A DNA stretch of 35,680 bases. It comes from Acidilobaceae archaeon. GTDB lineage: Archaea; Thermoproteota; Thermoprotei_A; Sulfolobales; Acidilobaceae. The translations under genes and the position numbers were made by a program. The first letter of the stretch is position 1, and the number at the start of each line of letters is the position of its first letter. Positions 26,438-34,220 of this stretch are shown in pieces. The DNA lies in assembly GCA_026986415.1 (NCBI GenBank), contig JALSOR010000085.1, forward strand, positions 1 through 35,680. Direction: 5' to 3'. The notes beneath the pieces are model-generated. The model did not search any database. It was not told the DNA's origin and was given only the letters and a program-made list of their open reading frames with translations.

Positions 26438-27736
26438 TCACCGGACCTCCCTTTCGTAGCCCGGTATTCGTGCCATCTCGAACCTTTCCTTGTCGCCCTT
26501 CACTGTGGCGTCTAAAGCCATCTTCGCGACAACACCGGACCTCCCGCTCGGATCCAGCGTTGAACCCCTAACATTGGACACGACCAGCAGGTCCCTGTCC
26601 GCCTGGAATCTCGTTGCTACCGCCCACTCCACCATTCTCGGATCGTCAATGTTTATATCCGAGTCTACTACTACAACGTGTTTCAAGCTTGGATGGCCTG
26701 TAAAGGCCGCCATGGCCGCGTTCTTACCGTCAGCATTATGAGCCTTCTCAATACTTATAACAGCGTGGAGCCAGCCCCCACCACCAGGAGTCAGCCTGAC
26801 AGCGTGAACCCTTGGGACAACCCTCCTAACAGTATCCCATATTGCCGCCTCTCTAGGGAAGCCCATGAGCATTACATGCTCAAGCCCGCCGCTAAGGACG
26901 GCCTGCACAGGTTCCTCCTGGGAGACGTACACTTTGAGAGCTCTCATTGTAGGCTGCATTCTCACCTCATCGTACAACAATAGTATGTCGGCGAAGGGGC
27001 CTTCAGGGCCCATTTCCCCGGTGATCTCGGCCTCAACTACTGCGCCTGCACGTGCGGGTATGGGGTTCCCGTGTATAGGGCTCTCAGCGAGCGGCTCTCC
27101 CCCGAGCAGGCGGCTTCCAACGTCAAGCTCGAATACCCCATATGGTGGGCTGCTGGCGGCGGCGATAAGGTATGCCGGGTGCACGCCGAGAACCACGGTT
27201 ACGGGTAGGGAGCCCCTCTCCTTTACCGCTTCCCGGTAGATCCTCCAGAGATGTCTGGGCACTATTCTTATCCGGGCCTGATCCTTGTCTACAACCATTA
27301 TCCTGTGTATGCTGGCGTTACACGTGCCCTTCCAGCAGGCAACCACTATACCGGCGGTGAGATACAGGCCCCCGTCCCTCTCATAGAATTTTATTGCTGG
27401 GAGACCCATCCAGCCGTCACTGCTCTCCTGGTACCCGCCTGCCCATCCTGTCCTGGGAGCTGCCTGGCCCTCATAGGATCCTATAAGCTTCCTATAGGCT
27501 TCCTCGTCGCTATCCACGTTTAAGGCCTTGTAGAGTTTCTCTCTAGTATCTACAACGTTGCCGGCCACATCGTTCTTAACATTCTCGAGGCGGAAGAGCA
27601 CGGGCTTGCCCCGGCCTTCCATTCTCCTCAATAATATTGCGGGCTCATACTCTCTAGCTAAAACCTTGTCCCGGAAATCCTCGAAGCCGACGAGGCTAAT
27701 AAAGCCAGACAGGCCTGCTCGAGCCACCGAATCCAC
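26438..27736 (-). CDS. UbiD-family decarboxylase, probable anhydromevalonate phosphate decarboxylase
   Basis: UbiD-like GNPIPARAGAVVEAEITGEMGPEGPFAD, VVVDSDINIDDPRMVEWAVATRFQADRDLLVV; adjacent to aconitase X subunits. Confidence 0.88.
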   Translation of the reverse strand: MDSVARAGLSGFISLVGFEDFRDKVLAREYEPAILLRRMEGRGKPVLFRLENVKNDVAGNVVDTREKLYKALNVDSDEEAYRKLIGSYEGQAAPRTGWAGGYQESSDGWMGLPAIKFYERDGGLYLTAGIVVACWKGTCNASIHRIMVVDKDQARIRIVPRHLWRIYREAVKERGSLPVTVVLGVHPAYLIAAASSPPYGVFELDVGSRLLGGEPLAESPIHGNPIPARAGAVVEAEITGEMGPEGPFADILLLYDEVRMQPTMRALKVYVSQEEPVQAVLSGGLEHVMLMGFPREAAIWDTVRRVVPRVHAVRLTPGGGGWLHAVISIEKAHNADGKNAAMAAFTGHPSLKHVVVVDSDINIDDPRMVEWAVATRFQADRDLLVVSNVRGSTLDPSGRSGVVAKMALDATVKGDKERFEMARIPGYEREVR

Positions 27737-28334
27737 CTCTAAGTGCTATGCTTAGGCTTGCGGCCAGGTCTTTATCTCCCAGCATCCTAGCAATACTCCA
27801 CGATACTGGGGTCGAGGTTGTATGGTGTTCTTCCACGATTCCCACGTTGAAGCCGAGACCCTCAAAGCCTCTAATAGCCTCGCCAAGCCCCTCACCGTCT
27901 CCAAGCAGAACCTCGACACTACCGGCAGGAATACGCCTGGCGAGAGCAGCAATGTCGGGGAGGCTATCACACTCCACTTTCTCCCAGTAGAAGAGGACTC
28001 CGTCCCCGACAAACGTGACCCCGCACCTCCTCCCGGGGTCGACCCCTATTCTTAGCACGCCCAGCTCTGGATCGGGGTACGCTATGACTCTAGCCAGGGC
28101 AGCCACCGGGTTCTTCTCGAAGATGCTGGGGGTTCCCGGGGGCAGCCTGGAAGCGTAATACTTATGCTCCGGGCTTGCTCTGGCAGTAAAGACTGCAAGA
28201 TCCCCTTCAAGCCTTGAACCTATGCCTGGAACCTCCAACGTGTACCCCTGGGCCCGGAGCACGCCATATACCTTCCTGTACAACCTTATGGAGTCGCGGT
28301 CCCCTCTAAGCCATAGAATATGTTTTCCGCCCAC
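27696..28334 (-). CDS. RuvC/RNase H-fold-like protein, function unassigned
   Basis: LRIGVDPGRRCGVTFVGDGVLFYWEKVE, VEVLLGDGEGLGEAI, IVEEHHTTS, DKDLAASLSIALRG: spacing of acidic residues resembles RuvC/YqgF-like nucleases. Confidence 0.55.
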   Translation of the reverse strand: MGGKHILWLRGDRDSIRLYRKVYGVLRAQGYTLEVPGIGSRLEGDLAVFTARASPEHKYYASRLPPGTPSIFEKNPVAALARVIAYPDPELGVLRIGVDPGRRCGVTFVGDGVLFYWEKVECDSLPDIAALARRIPAGSVEVLLGDGEGLGEAIRGFEGLGFNVGIVEEHHTTSTPVSWSIARMLGDKDLAASLSIALRGGFGGSSRPVWLY

Positions 28335-28358
28335 CTATTACCACCGTGCTCCTCTCCT

Positions 28359-29213
28359 TCACGCCCACCCGTTTAGTGCGAGCACTCCCCTGTCCGGTTC
28401 TAGCAGGAGAAGGTAGGCCCCGATAAGGTTCGCATTATCGCCTGCCGGGTGAACCACCAGGTCTGGAATTCTGTTCTGGAAGGAATATTCTTTGAGCACA
28501 CTTCTAATCCTGTCCACCCTTATCACGCCTCCAGTAACTAGGCCCCCTCCCAGGCTGACTCGTTCCGGATCATAGCATGCCACGAGCCCCGCAATACCAG
28601 CGGCTGTGACCGTCTCAATGTCTCTGCTGGCGAGCCGGAGGGCTTCCAGGGCGGACCCGCTACCTATCGCTTCCCAGTGCCCCCTGCCCCCACACCCGCA
28701 CCTGATCCTAGACTTGTAGTCTATAACCATGTGTCCGGCCTCGTGACTGTCTCCCCTCCTGCCGAGTAGAAGGCGTCCTCCGACCACAACGCCGACGCCA
28801 ACCCCTGTGCCTACTGCCACGTATGCCAGGTCTTCCACGCCGGATAGCACATGGTCCGACCATGCCCCTGCTACCGCGTCGTTAACCAGCAGTGTATAGC
28901 TGTTGGGGAAGCGTCTCTCAACTATTCTTCCAAGCGGTATCTTGCGTGCTGGATGGTTGGGAGGGTCCACTATGCTCCTATCACTATAATCTATGGGGCC
29001 GAATGATGCTATCGAGATAGCCTCTGGATCCCCTGCTAGCGTGGCGATCTGATCGGCGAGCCAGGCCGCTAGCCTCTCACCATTACTAGTCCTAGGAGTT
29101 TTACACTTACAGGACACGTACGGGTCCAGGCTTGCCCGGCTCCTACCGTTAAAGACTGCGATCCTGGTGTGGGTTGCCCCTAGATCTACCGCTACAATAC
29201 GTCTACCGGTCAA
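28359..29213 (-). CDS. ROK-family sugar kinase (glucokinase/hexokinase type)
   Basis: VAVDLGATHTRIAVFNG, LLVNDAVAGAW, VGTGVGVGVVVGGRLLLG, EAGHMVIDY, CGCGGRGHWEAIGSG. Confidence 0.9.
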   Translation of the reverse strand: MTGRRIVAVDLGATHTRIAVFNGRSRASLDPYVSCKCKTPRTSNGERLAAWLADQIATLAGDPEAISIASFGPIDYSDRSIVDPPNHPARKIPLGRIVERRFPNSYTLLVNDAVAGAWSDHVLSGVEDLAYVAVGTGVGVGVVVGGRLLLGRRGDSHEAGHMVIDYKSRIRCGCGGRGHWEAIGSGSALEALRLASRDIETVTAAGIAGLVACYDPERVSLGGGLVTGGVIRVDRIRSVLKEYSFQNRIPDLVVHPAGDNANLIGAYLLLLEPDRGVLALNGWA

Positions 29214-29321
29214 CGCTCTAGACCTAATTACTCTTAGAGGTACCGCTTACCGCTATGTTGCCCGTTCTTATCTTATATAGGCTATACGGGTAAGGAGGAC
29301 TTCTAAACGGGTGCACGCCTG

Positions 29322-30032
29322 ATGCCCATACATATAAGGGCGGGGCCGGGGGATGTAGCTGAGAACGTCATTATAGCTGGCGATCCTGGGAGGGTTGAGG
29401 CTCTAGCAGGCCTCCTCGAGGATGCCAGGCTTGTCAACACGAACAGGGGGCTCATAGCCTATACTGGCAGCCTGGAGGGCGTTAGGGTGACGCTCGCAAC
29501 ACACGGCATGGGGGGACCGAGTACCGCTATAGTTGTTGAGGAGCTTCACGCTCTCGGGGCGAGAAGAATCGTTAGGCTTGGCACGTCTGGCAGCCTGAGA
29601 GGAGAAGTGGCTCCTGGCAGTATTATTGTCGCGACGCACTCCCTCTGGATTCCTGGAACGTGCGGGTTGTCCCTGTATTATGATAGGGTTCCGCCAACAC
29701 CGGTGTCAACCCCCCGGTTGACACTAGAAATTATCGAAGCGCTTAGAGAGGACGGAATAGACCCCCACGTGGGCCCGGTATTCTGCAGCGACTCGTTCTA
29801 TGCCGAAAAGGGCCCCGTGATTGATGAAGCAGCGAAATGGGGGGCTCTCGCTGTCGAGATGGAGACCGCAACCCTCTATGCCCTCTCATCCCTAAGAGGG
29901 TTTGAGTCGTCCGCGCTACTGGTAGTTTCCAACTCCGCCCTGGATAAGAGTGCCTATGCTAGCCCTGACACTGTTGGGAGGCTTGTGAGGCTAGGCTTCC
30001 AAGCGATTATCCGGGCGTTCTCCCGACTATGA
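29322..30032 (+). CDS. nucleoside phosphorylase (PNP/UDP family), second copy
   Basis: VIIAGDPGRVEALAGLL, THGMGGPSTAIVVEELHALGARRIVRLGTSGSL, AVEMETATLYALS. Confidence 0.9.
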   Translation: MPIHIRAGPGDVAENVIIAGDPGRVEALAGLLEDARLVNTNRGLIAYTGSLEGVRVTLATHGMGGPSTAIVVEELHALGARRIVRLGTSGSLRGEVAPGSIIVATHSLWIPGTCGLSLYYDRVPPTPVSTPRLTLEIIEALREDGIDPHVGPVFCSDSFYAEKGPVIDEAAKWGALAVEMETATLYALSSLRGFESSALLVVSNSALDKSAYASPDTVGRLVRLGFQAIIRAFSRL

Positions 30033-30930
30033 TTATGCTTGCCTTGTGCTGTAAGGGTTTAACCTGGAATGCGATCTTAGCGTCCTCCGGCGTGGTAGCG
30101 AACACGTAGCCCGCCCAGTAGCCGTTGATATCCGCGATCTCCAGGCCGGAGGGATCCCTCACCGGCCGGAAGCTTTTAGGGTCTATACTGGCAGGTCTCA
30201 CGGTGAATAGCGTTCCATCCCATTCTACTCCGACGGTTGACGCTATCTTCTCGGCCCACCTCTTAAGTATGAGTGCCGACTCGCCAAGGCTTCTCCTCAG
30301 CCTCAGGCTCTGCCTTTTCTGTTCCTGGGCTAGCCCGCTCTTGGAGATCTGAGTTTCAAGGCTTCTAGCTTTATAGGCAGAGTCTGTTATTGCGAGGAGA
30401 GTCGCGGTAATATGGGCCTGCTCGGCTATCCTCTCGTATAGCCTGAAAAGCCTTGTCATTCCGATCTTAGGCTTGCCTCCTCCCCAGTCTGTCAGGTAGA
30501 CCGCGTACTCCGCCCTCTCAATCCTGTCAACGGCTTTGCACGCCTCCAGCCCTTTTGGGCCGTGGAGGGTGGAGCATAGCTCGTACAGGTGCCGGAGGCT
30601 CCTCTTGTGCTGTTTACAGTAAGAGTCGCTTGGGACATTACAGTATATCCTCTCCCACGGCTTATCAGGCATGCTGAGAGGGCCGTTATGCCATCTGCAG
30701 TATGAGGTGTATGGTGCTCCCGCTATTCTGAGATCCCTCATGTCCTTTAGCCTGTATGCTTCTGCATATTCGGGATCCTGCAGTATTAGACTGTCAGGTG
30801 TTACTGTGTAGAACGCGACTCTCACGCTCTCCCCTAGGAGTCCGGCTGATAATGTTTTATCCCCGTTATACTCTACCCTTTTATAGACTAGCCTCAGTAT
30901 TTGGGCTCTGCTAGACTCTTCTCTCTGCAA
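30007..30930 (-). CDS. DUF2797-like protein with Cys/His clusters and a GIY-YIG-like segment
   Basis: CRWHNG...YCKQHKRSLRHLYELCS...LEACKAVDR, then AEYAVYLTDWGGGKPKIGMTRLFRLYERIAEQ...LETQIS. Confidence 0.65.
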   Translation of the reverse strand: MQREESSRAQILRLVYKRVEYNGDKTLSAGLLGESVRVAFYTVTPDSLILQDPEYAEAYRLKDMRDLRIAGAPYTSYCRWHNGPLSMPDKPWERIYCNVPSDSYCKQHKRSLRHLYELCSTLHGPKGLEACKAVDRIERAEYAVYLTDWGGGKPKIGMTRLFRLYERIAEQAHITATLLAITDSAYKARSLETQISKSGLAQEQKRQSLRLRRSLGESALILKRWAEKIASTVGVEWDGTLFTVRPASIDPKSFRPVRDPSGLEIADINGYWAGYVFATTPEDAKIAFQVKPLQHKASIIIVGRTPG

Positions 30931-31073
30931 GCATTTTCTCCCTCAACCGTCTAGCATAGCTAATAATATTGATGTTAATGGGCCTAGATTTCCAGCCCTT
31001 ACTCTTGTATACGGCTTCATTACAGGTTATAGGTGGAGGGACACCATTATAATTTGTAATCTGGGGTAGATAT

Positions 31074-31661
31074 TTGTCATCACAAAAACATGCTCGGGAC
31101 CCTAAATGTCCTCTATGCGGGGTCAGACTAGACAGGTTCGTACTTGATCAGGAGGGCGTCCCGGTACTCATAAGAGGTGCCTGCCCCGACGATAAGGATA
31201 AGCTCGTGGCTTTCTACGAGCGCCTGAGCAACGAGACCATATATACTCGCTTCTTCTCTATAGTACGCTATTTCGAGCCCTACGTTGAGAGGATCCTTAA
31301 CGGTCCCGCCTACGTTATAGTCGCGGAGAGAGAGGATACCGGCGAGATTATAGCGGTCGCCGAGGCGGTGCCCAACAGTGATGGTACAGCCGCCGAGGCC
31401 GGGATCGTTGTTCTCGAAAAATACCAGGGCAGGGGGATTGGTAAGCGTATTGCCTACGCTCTCAGCAGAGTCCTATGGGAGCGGGGAGTCAGGAGGGTTG
31501 TGGGCTATATTTTGCCCGGAAACATTAAGGCTTACCGTCTGGTTAAGAAGCTTGGAGGGAGGATTAAGTCATACTACGAATCTCTTCTCTACGTGGAAAT
31601 ACCTGTCAGGCCTGGCCCAGCGAATGGAAAAACAGGCGAGCCTGCAGGGACAGGCAGTTAG
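31074..31661 (+). CDS. GNAT-family acetyltransferase with N-terminal CxxC
   Basis: IRGACPDDKDKLVAFYERLSNETIYTRFF, VVLEKYQGRGIGKRIAYAL, GYILPGNIKAYRLVKKLGG; TTG start. Confidence 0.88.
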   Translation: MSSQKHARDPKCPLCGVRLDRFVLDQEGVPVLIRGACPDDKDKLVAFYERLSNETIYTRFFSIVRYFEPYVERILNGPAYVIVAEREDTGEIIAVAEAVPNSDGTAAEAGIVVLEKYQGRGIGKRIAYALSRVLWERGVRRVVGYILPGNIKAYRLVKKLGGRIKSYYESLLYVEIPVRPGPANGKTGEPAGTGS

Positions 31662-31702
31662 ACCCTATATAAACGGTGCGGGAGGCCTGGTCTCACGGTG
31701 AT

Positions 31703-32569
31703 CTAGCTGCTGGCGTCGCACTCCACTATTTTGAGGGCTTCTCTCAGGCTTACTGTTGATGAAGCGTAAACGTTGTGCGGATGTATGCTCTCGAAGCTCA
31801 CTATCTCCGCCTTTATAATGGTGTCCTCCGGCATCTGCATGGAGCCTAGCAGGCATGCTGTTCTAGCCACAGCATTCCTAACCACGTCCTCGGCGAAGAG
31901 AGGGTTCCCATGGGCGGCGTATACAAGCCTAGCCTCGGGCTCTCTTTTTAGTAGGCTGAACGTGGGGGCGGAGAACGCTTTCGAAGCCGCTCTCGCCAGC
32001 TCTTCTATCCTGATAATAGTGTTTCCCCTATAGGCCACCTCGACTGTTAGGTACGCCTTTTGACTGTGGCTGGGGGCAGGCTTATCATAGCCGAAGATGC
32101 GTGTTATCCTCTCCTGCGCGCTTGGACAGACCGTCATGCCGTAGAGGCCAACTTTTAGCTTCCGGTGAGGCTGTTGTGAGCCCTTGGCTAGCGATATTGA
32201 TGCTTCAACATCTACGGGTTCGACCCCGTTTATACCTGCAAAGTCTATTTTCACATAGTATTTTGTTCTAAGCGTTGCCTCGGCGCGTGCCGCATAGGCG
32301 TGCTTCTCCATTAGCTTTACAGTAATACCCTCCAGGTAGTCTTCGATGCTACCTGCCCTTTCTATCCCACCTATAGCATCGCTTATGGCATCACAGTTTC
32401 TAGATAGGTGTGCGCCCCGCCTATCACCCGGTATTGAGACGCACACGTCTATCTCGACATCAAGAGCTATCTTATCAATACTCTCAACAACTATGCGTCT
32501 ACGCACGCCTCTAAAACCTATACAGTCTAGCGGTATTCTAACTCTCGGCGGCTCGTCCTGTATTTCCAA
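31703..32569 (-). CDS. mptA: GTP cyclohydrolase MptA/FolE2 family
   Basis: VSIPGDRRGAHLSRN, GMTVCPSAQE, AHGNPLFAEDVVRNA, SFESIHPHNVYAS. Confidence 0.9.
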   Translation of the reverse strand: MEIQDEPPRVRIPLDCIGFRGVRRRIVVESIDKIALDVEIDVCVSIPGDRRGAHLSRNCDAISDAIGGIERAGSIEDYLEGITVKLMEKHAYAARAEATLRTKYYVKIDFAGINGVEPVDVEASISLAKGSQQPHRKLKVGLYGMTVCPSAQERITRIFGYDKPAPSHSQKAYLTVEVAYRGNTIIRIEELARAASKAFSAPTFSLLKREPEARLVYAAHGNPLFAEDVVRNAVARTACLLGSMQMPEDTIIKAEIVSFESIHPHNVYASSTVSLREALKIVECDASS

Positions 32570-34203
32570 CCCACTATCTCCTCCATGTCGACCTCTGCAA
32601 TCGCGACCGGGTAGTCCACTCCTAAACGTTCAAGGATCTCGGGTTTTACCTCTCCGTATAGAGCGATCGTTCTACCGTCGAGCTTTAGGACTCCGCACCT
32701 GCCCGGAATGTAATATTTCTCGGCACATTCTGGGGCAGGCCTGAACGGTATGCCCATTATCCTGAGGAGCGAGTATAATGGGGCTTGGATCTGCTCTATG
32801 CTCACCTCGTCGTCCATGACCGCCATTCCCAGCATGTTTTTCTCGACTATGCTATTTCCGCTAACGTATGCTACGGGCCCGATCTCGAATATCTTAACGG
32901 GCTTGGGCGCGTGGAGGTTGTCCCGTAGAGCTCCGAGCAGGCTGACACCTATGGAGGGGCGGAGGAAGCTATAGTCTCGCTGTACAGGGTTTCTCACCTC
33001 GACCGGCTGCTTCGAGGAGAGCAGTGCGAGATCCGGGCTTGTCAGGACGAGGCGCATTATTTCGGTGAAGCCGAGGCCGATCATAATGTCACGCGTGCGC
33101 CTCTCCATAATTGTCGCGTGTTCCAGTTTTCCACGTGTCGAAACATCTATTCCTAGAGGGTATAGGCTCTCGTAGCCTATGCTGATCGCCACGTCTTCCA
33201 CAAGGTCTATTGCACCGATAATATCGGCCCTGAAGGGCGGGATTTCGACTAAGACGCGGCCTTTACCGGTAGGCTTAGCGTTGAACCTCATATATCCTAG
33301 GTGGAGGGAGGCCTCATAGGCTGTAATCTCATATCCTAGAACGTCTCTTATAAGCCCCACGTCTAACACTGTATTCTCACGCTCTAGCCTAGGAGTCCTC
33401 ATCGTGGAGCCGTCTGGGGCGACTATTGAGACCCTACCTATCCTAGCCCCAGGTCTTTCCGCGAGGTTCGACACTAGGATGTCTAGCGTTTTACTCACTA
33501 TTCTCTCATCGGTTCCTGTCACGTCTACAAACACGTCCTTTGTTCCTACTTCTACCGCTGTGATGCTGGAGTTGATAACCGGCGGCATCGCTATAATACT
33601 ATCGCCTGCGAGGAGGAAGGGGTGCATTTCGTCTCTTCTCGATATGTTCCCGTATTTCTGTCCTTGCTCTGTGCTGGCGAGAACCTCTTTAGCGCTCATT
33701 TTCCCGCCGCCGGTGAGCGGCTCGAAAGAGGCCGTGTTCAGGTCTAGCTCCTTATAGTGGAGGGTCCTGGAGGGTAGCTTACTGAGATCGTGGAGGCCTA
33801 TGGCGGCTTTTCTCCTGCGCCTGCCGATAGTGTCGTGGAGCTTCTCCTGGAACTGTATTATCTGCTTGAGATCGTCCTCGTCTCTAATATTTATATTATA
33901 GATTATTGCGCCTCCAATGTATGGTCTAGTGGCTGGCATGCTCGTAACTATCGTGACAGGCGTGTCTTCTACTGGAGGAGCATTCCAGCCTTTCTCCAGT
34001 CTCAACAGGCCGTAGACTGCTCTTTTGATACCCTCTATGCTGTACATGTCGGGCCTGTCAGGATTAACCTCTACTTCTAAAATATTATCATCTATAATAT
34101 CTGTTTCACATTTCAAGCGGAAGAGGGCATCTCTTACCTCTTCAAGCGACAAGCCCTGTATAACCCTCTCGACAAGACCTATCGGGTACTTGAAAACCGG
34201 CAC
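32527..34203 (-). CDS. pheT: phenylalanyl-tRNA synthetase beta subunit (archaeal)
   Basis: VEVNPDRPDMYSIEGIKRAVYGLL, VDVTGTDE, DLVEDVAISIGYESLYP, MRLVLTSPDLA; followed immediately upstream by pheS. Confidence 0.94.
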   Translation of the reverse strand: MPVFKYPIGLVERVIQGLSLEEVRDALFRLKCETDIIDDNILEVEVNPDRPDMYSIEGIKRAVYGLLRLEKGWNAPPVEDTPVTIVTSMPATRPYIGGAIIYNINIRDEDDLKQIIQFQEKLHDTIGRRRRKAAIGLHDLSKLPSRTLHYKELDLNTASFEPLTGGGKMSAKEVLASTEQGQKYGNISRRDEMHPFLLAGDSIIAMPPVINSSITAVEVGTKDVFVDVTGTDERIVSKTLDILVSNLAERPGARIGRVSIVAPDGSTMRTPRLERENTVLDVGLIRDVLGYEITAYEASLHLGYMRFNAKPTGKGRVLVEIPPFRADIIGAIDLVEDVAISIGYESLYPLGIDVSTRGKLEHATIMERRTRDIMIGLGFTEIMRLVLTSPDLALLSSKQPVEVRNPVQRDYSFLRPSIGVSLLGALRDNLHAPKPVKIFEIGPVAYVSGNSIVEKNMLGMAVMDDEVSIEQIQAPLYSLLRIMGIPFRPAPECAEKYYIPGRCGVLKLDGRTIALYGEVKPEILERLGVDYPVAIAEVDMEEIVGWKYRTSRRELEYR

Positions 34204-34220
34204 CTCTCAACCCTCCCCGG

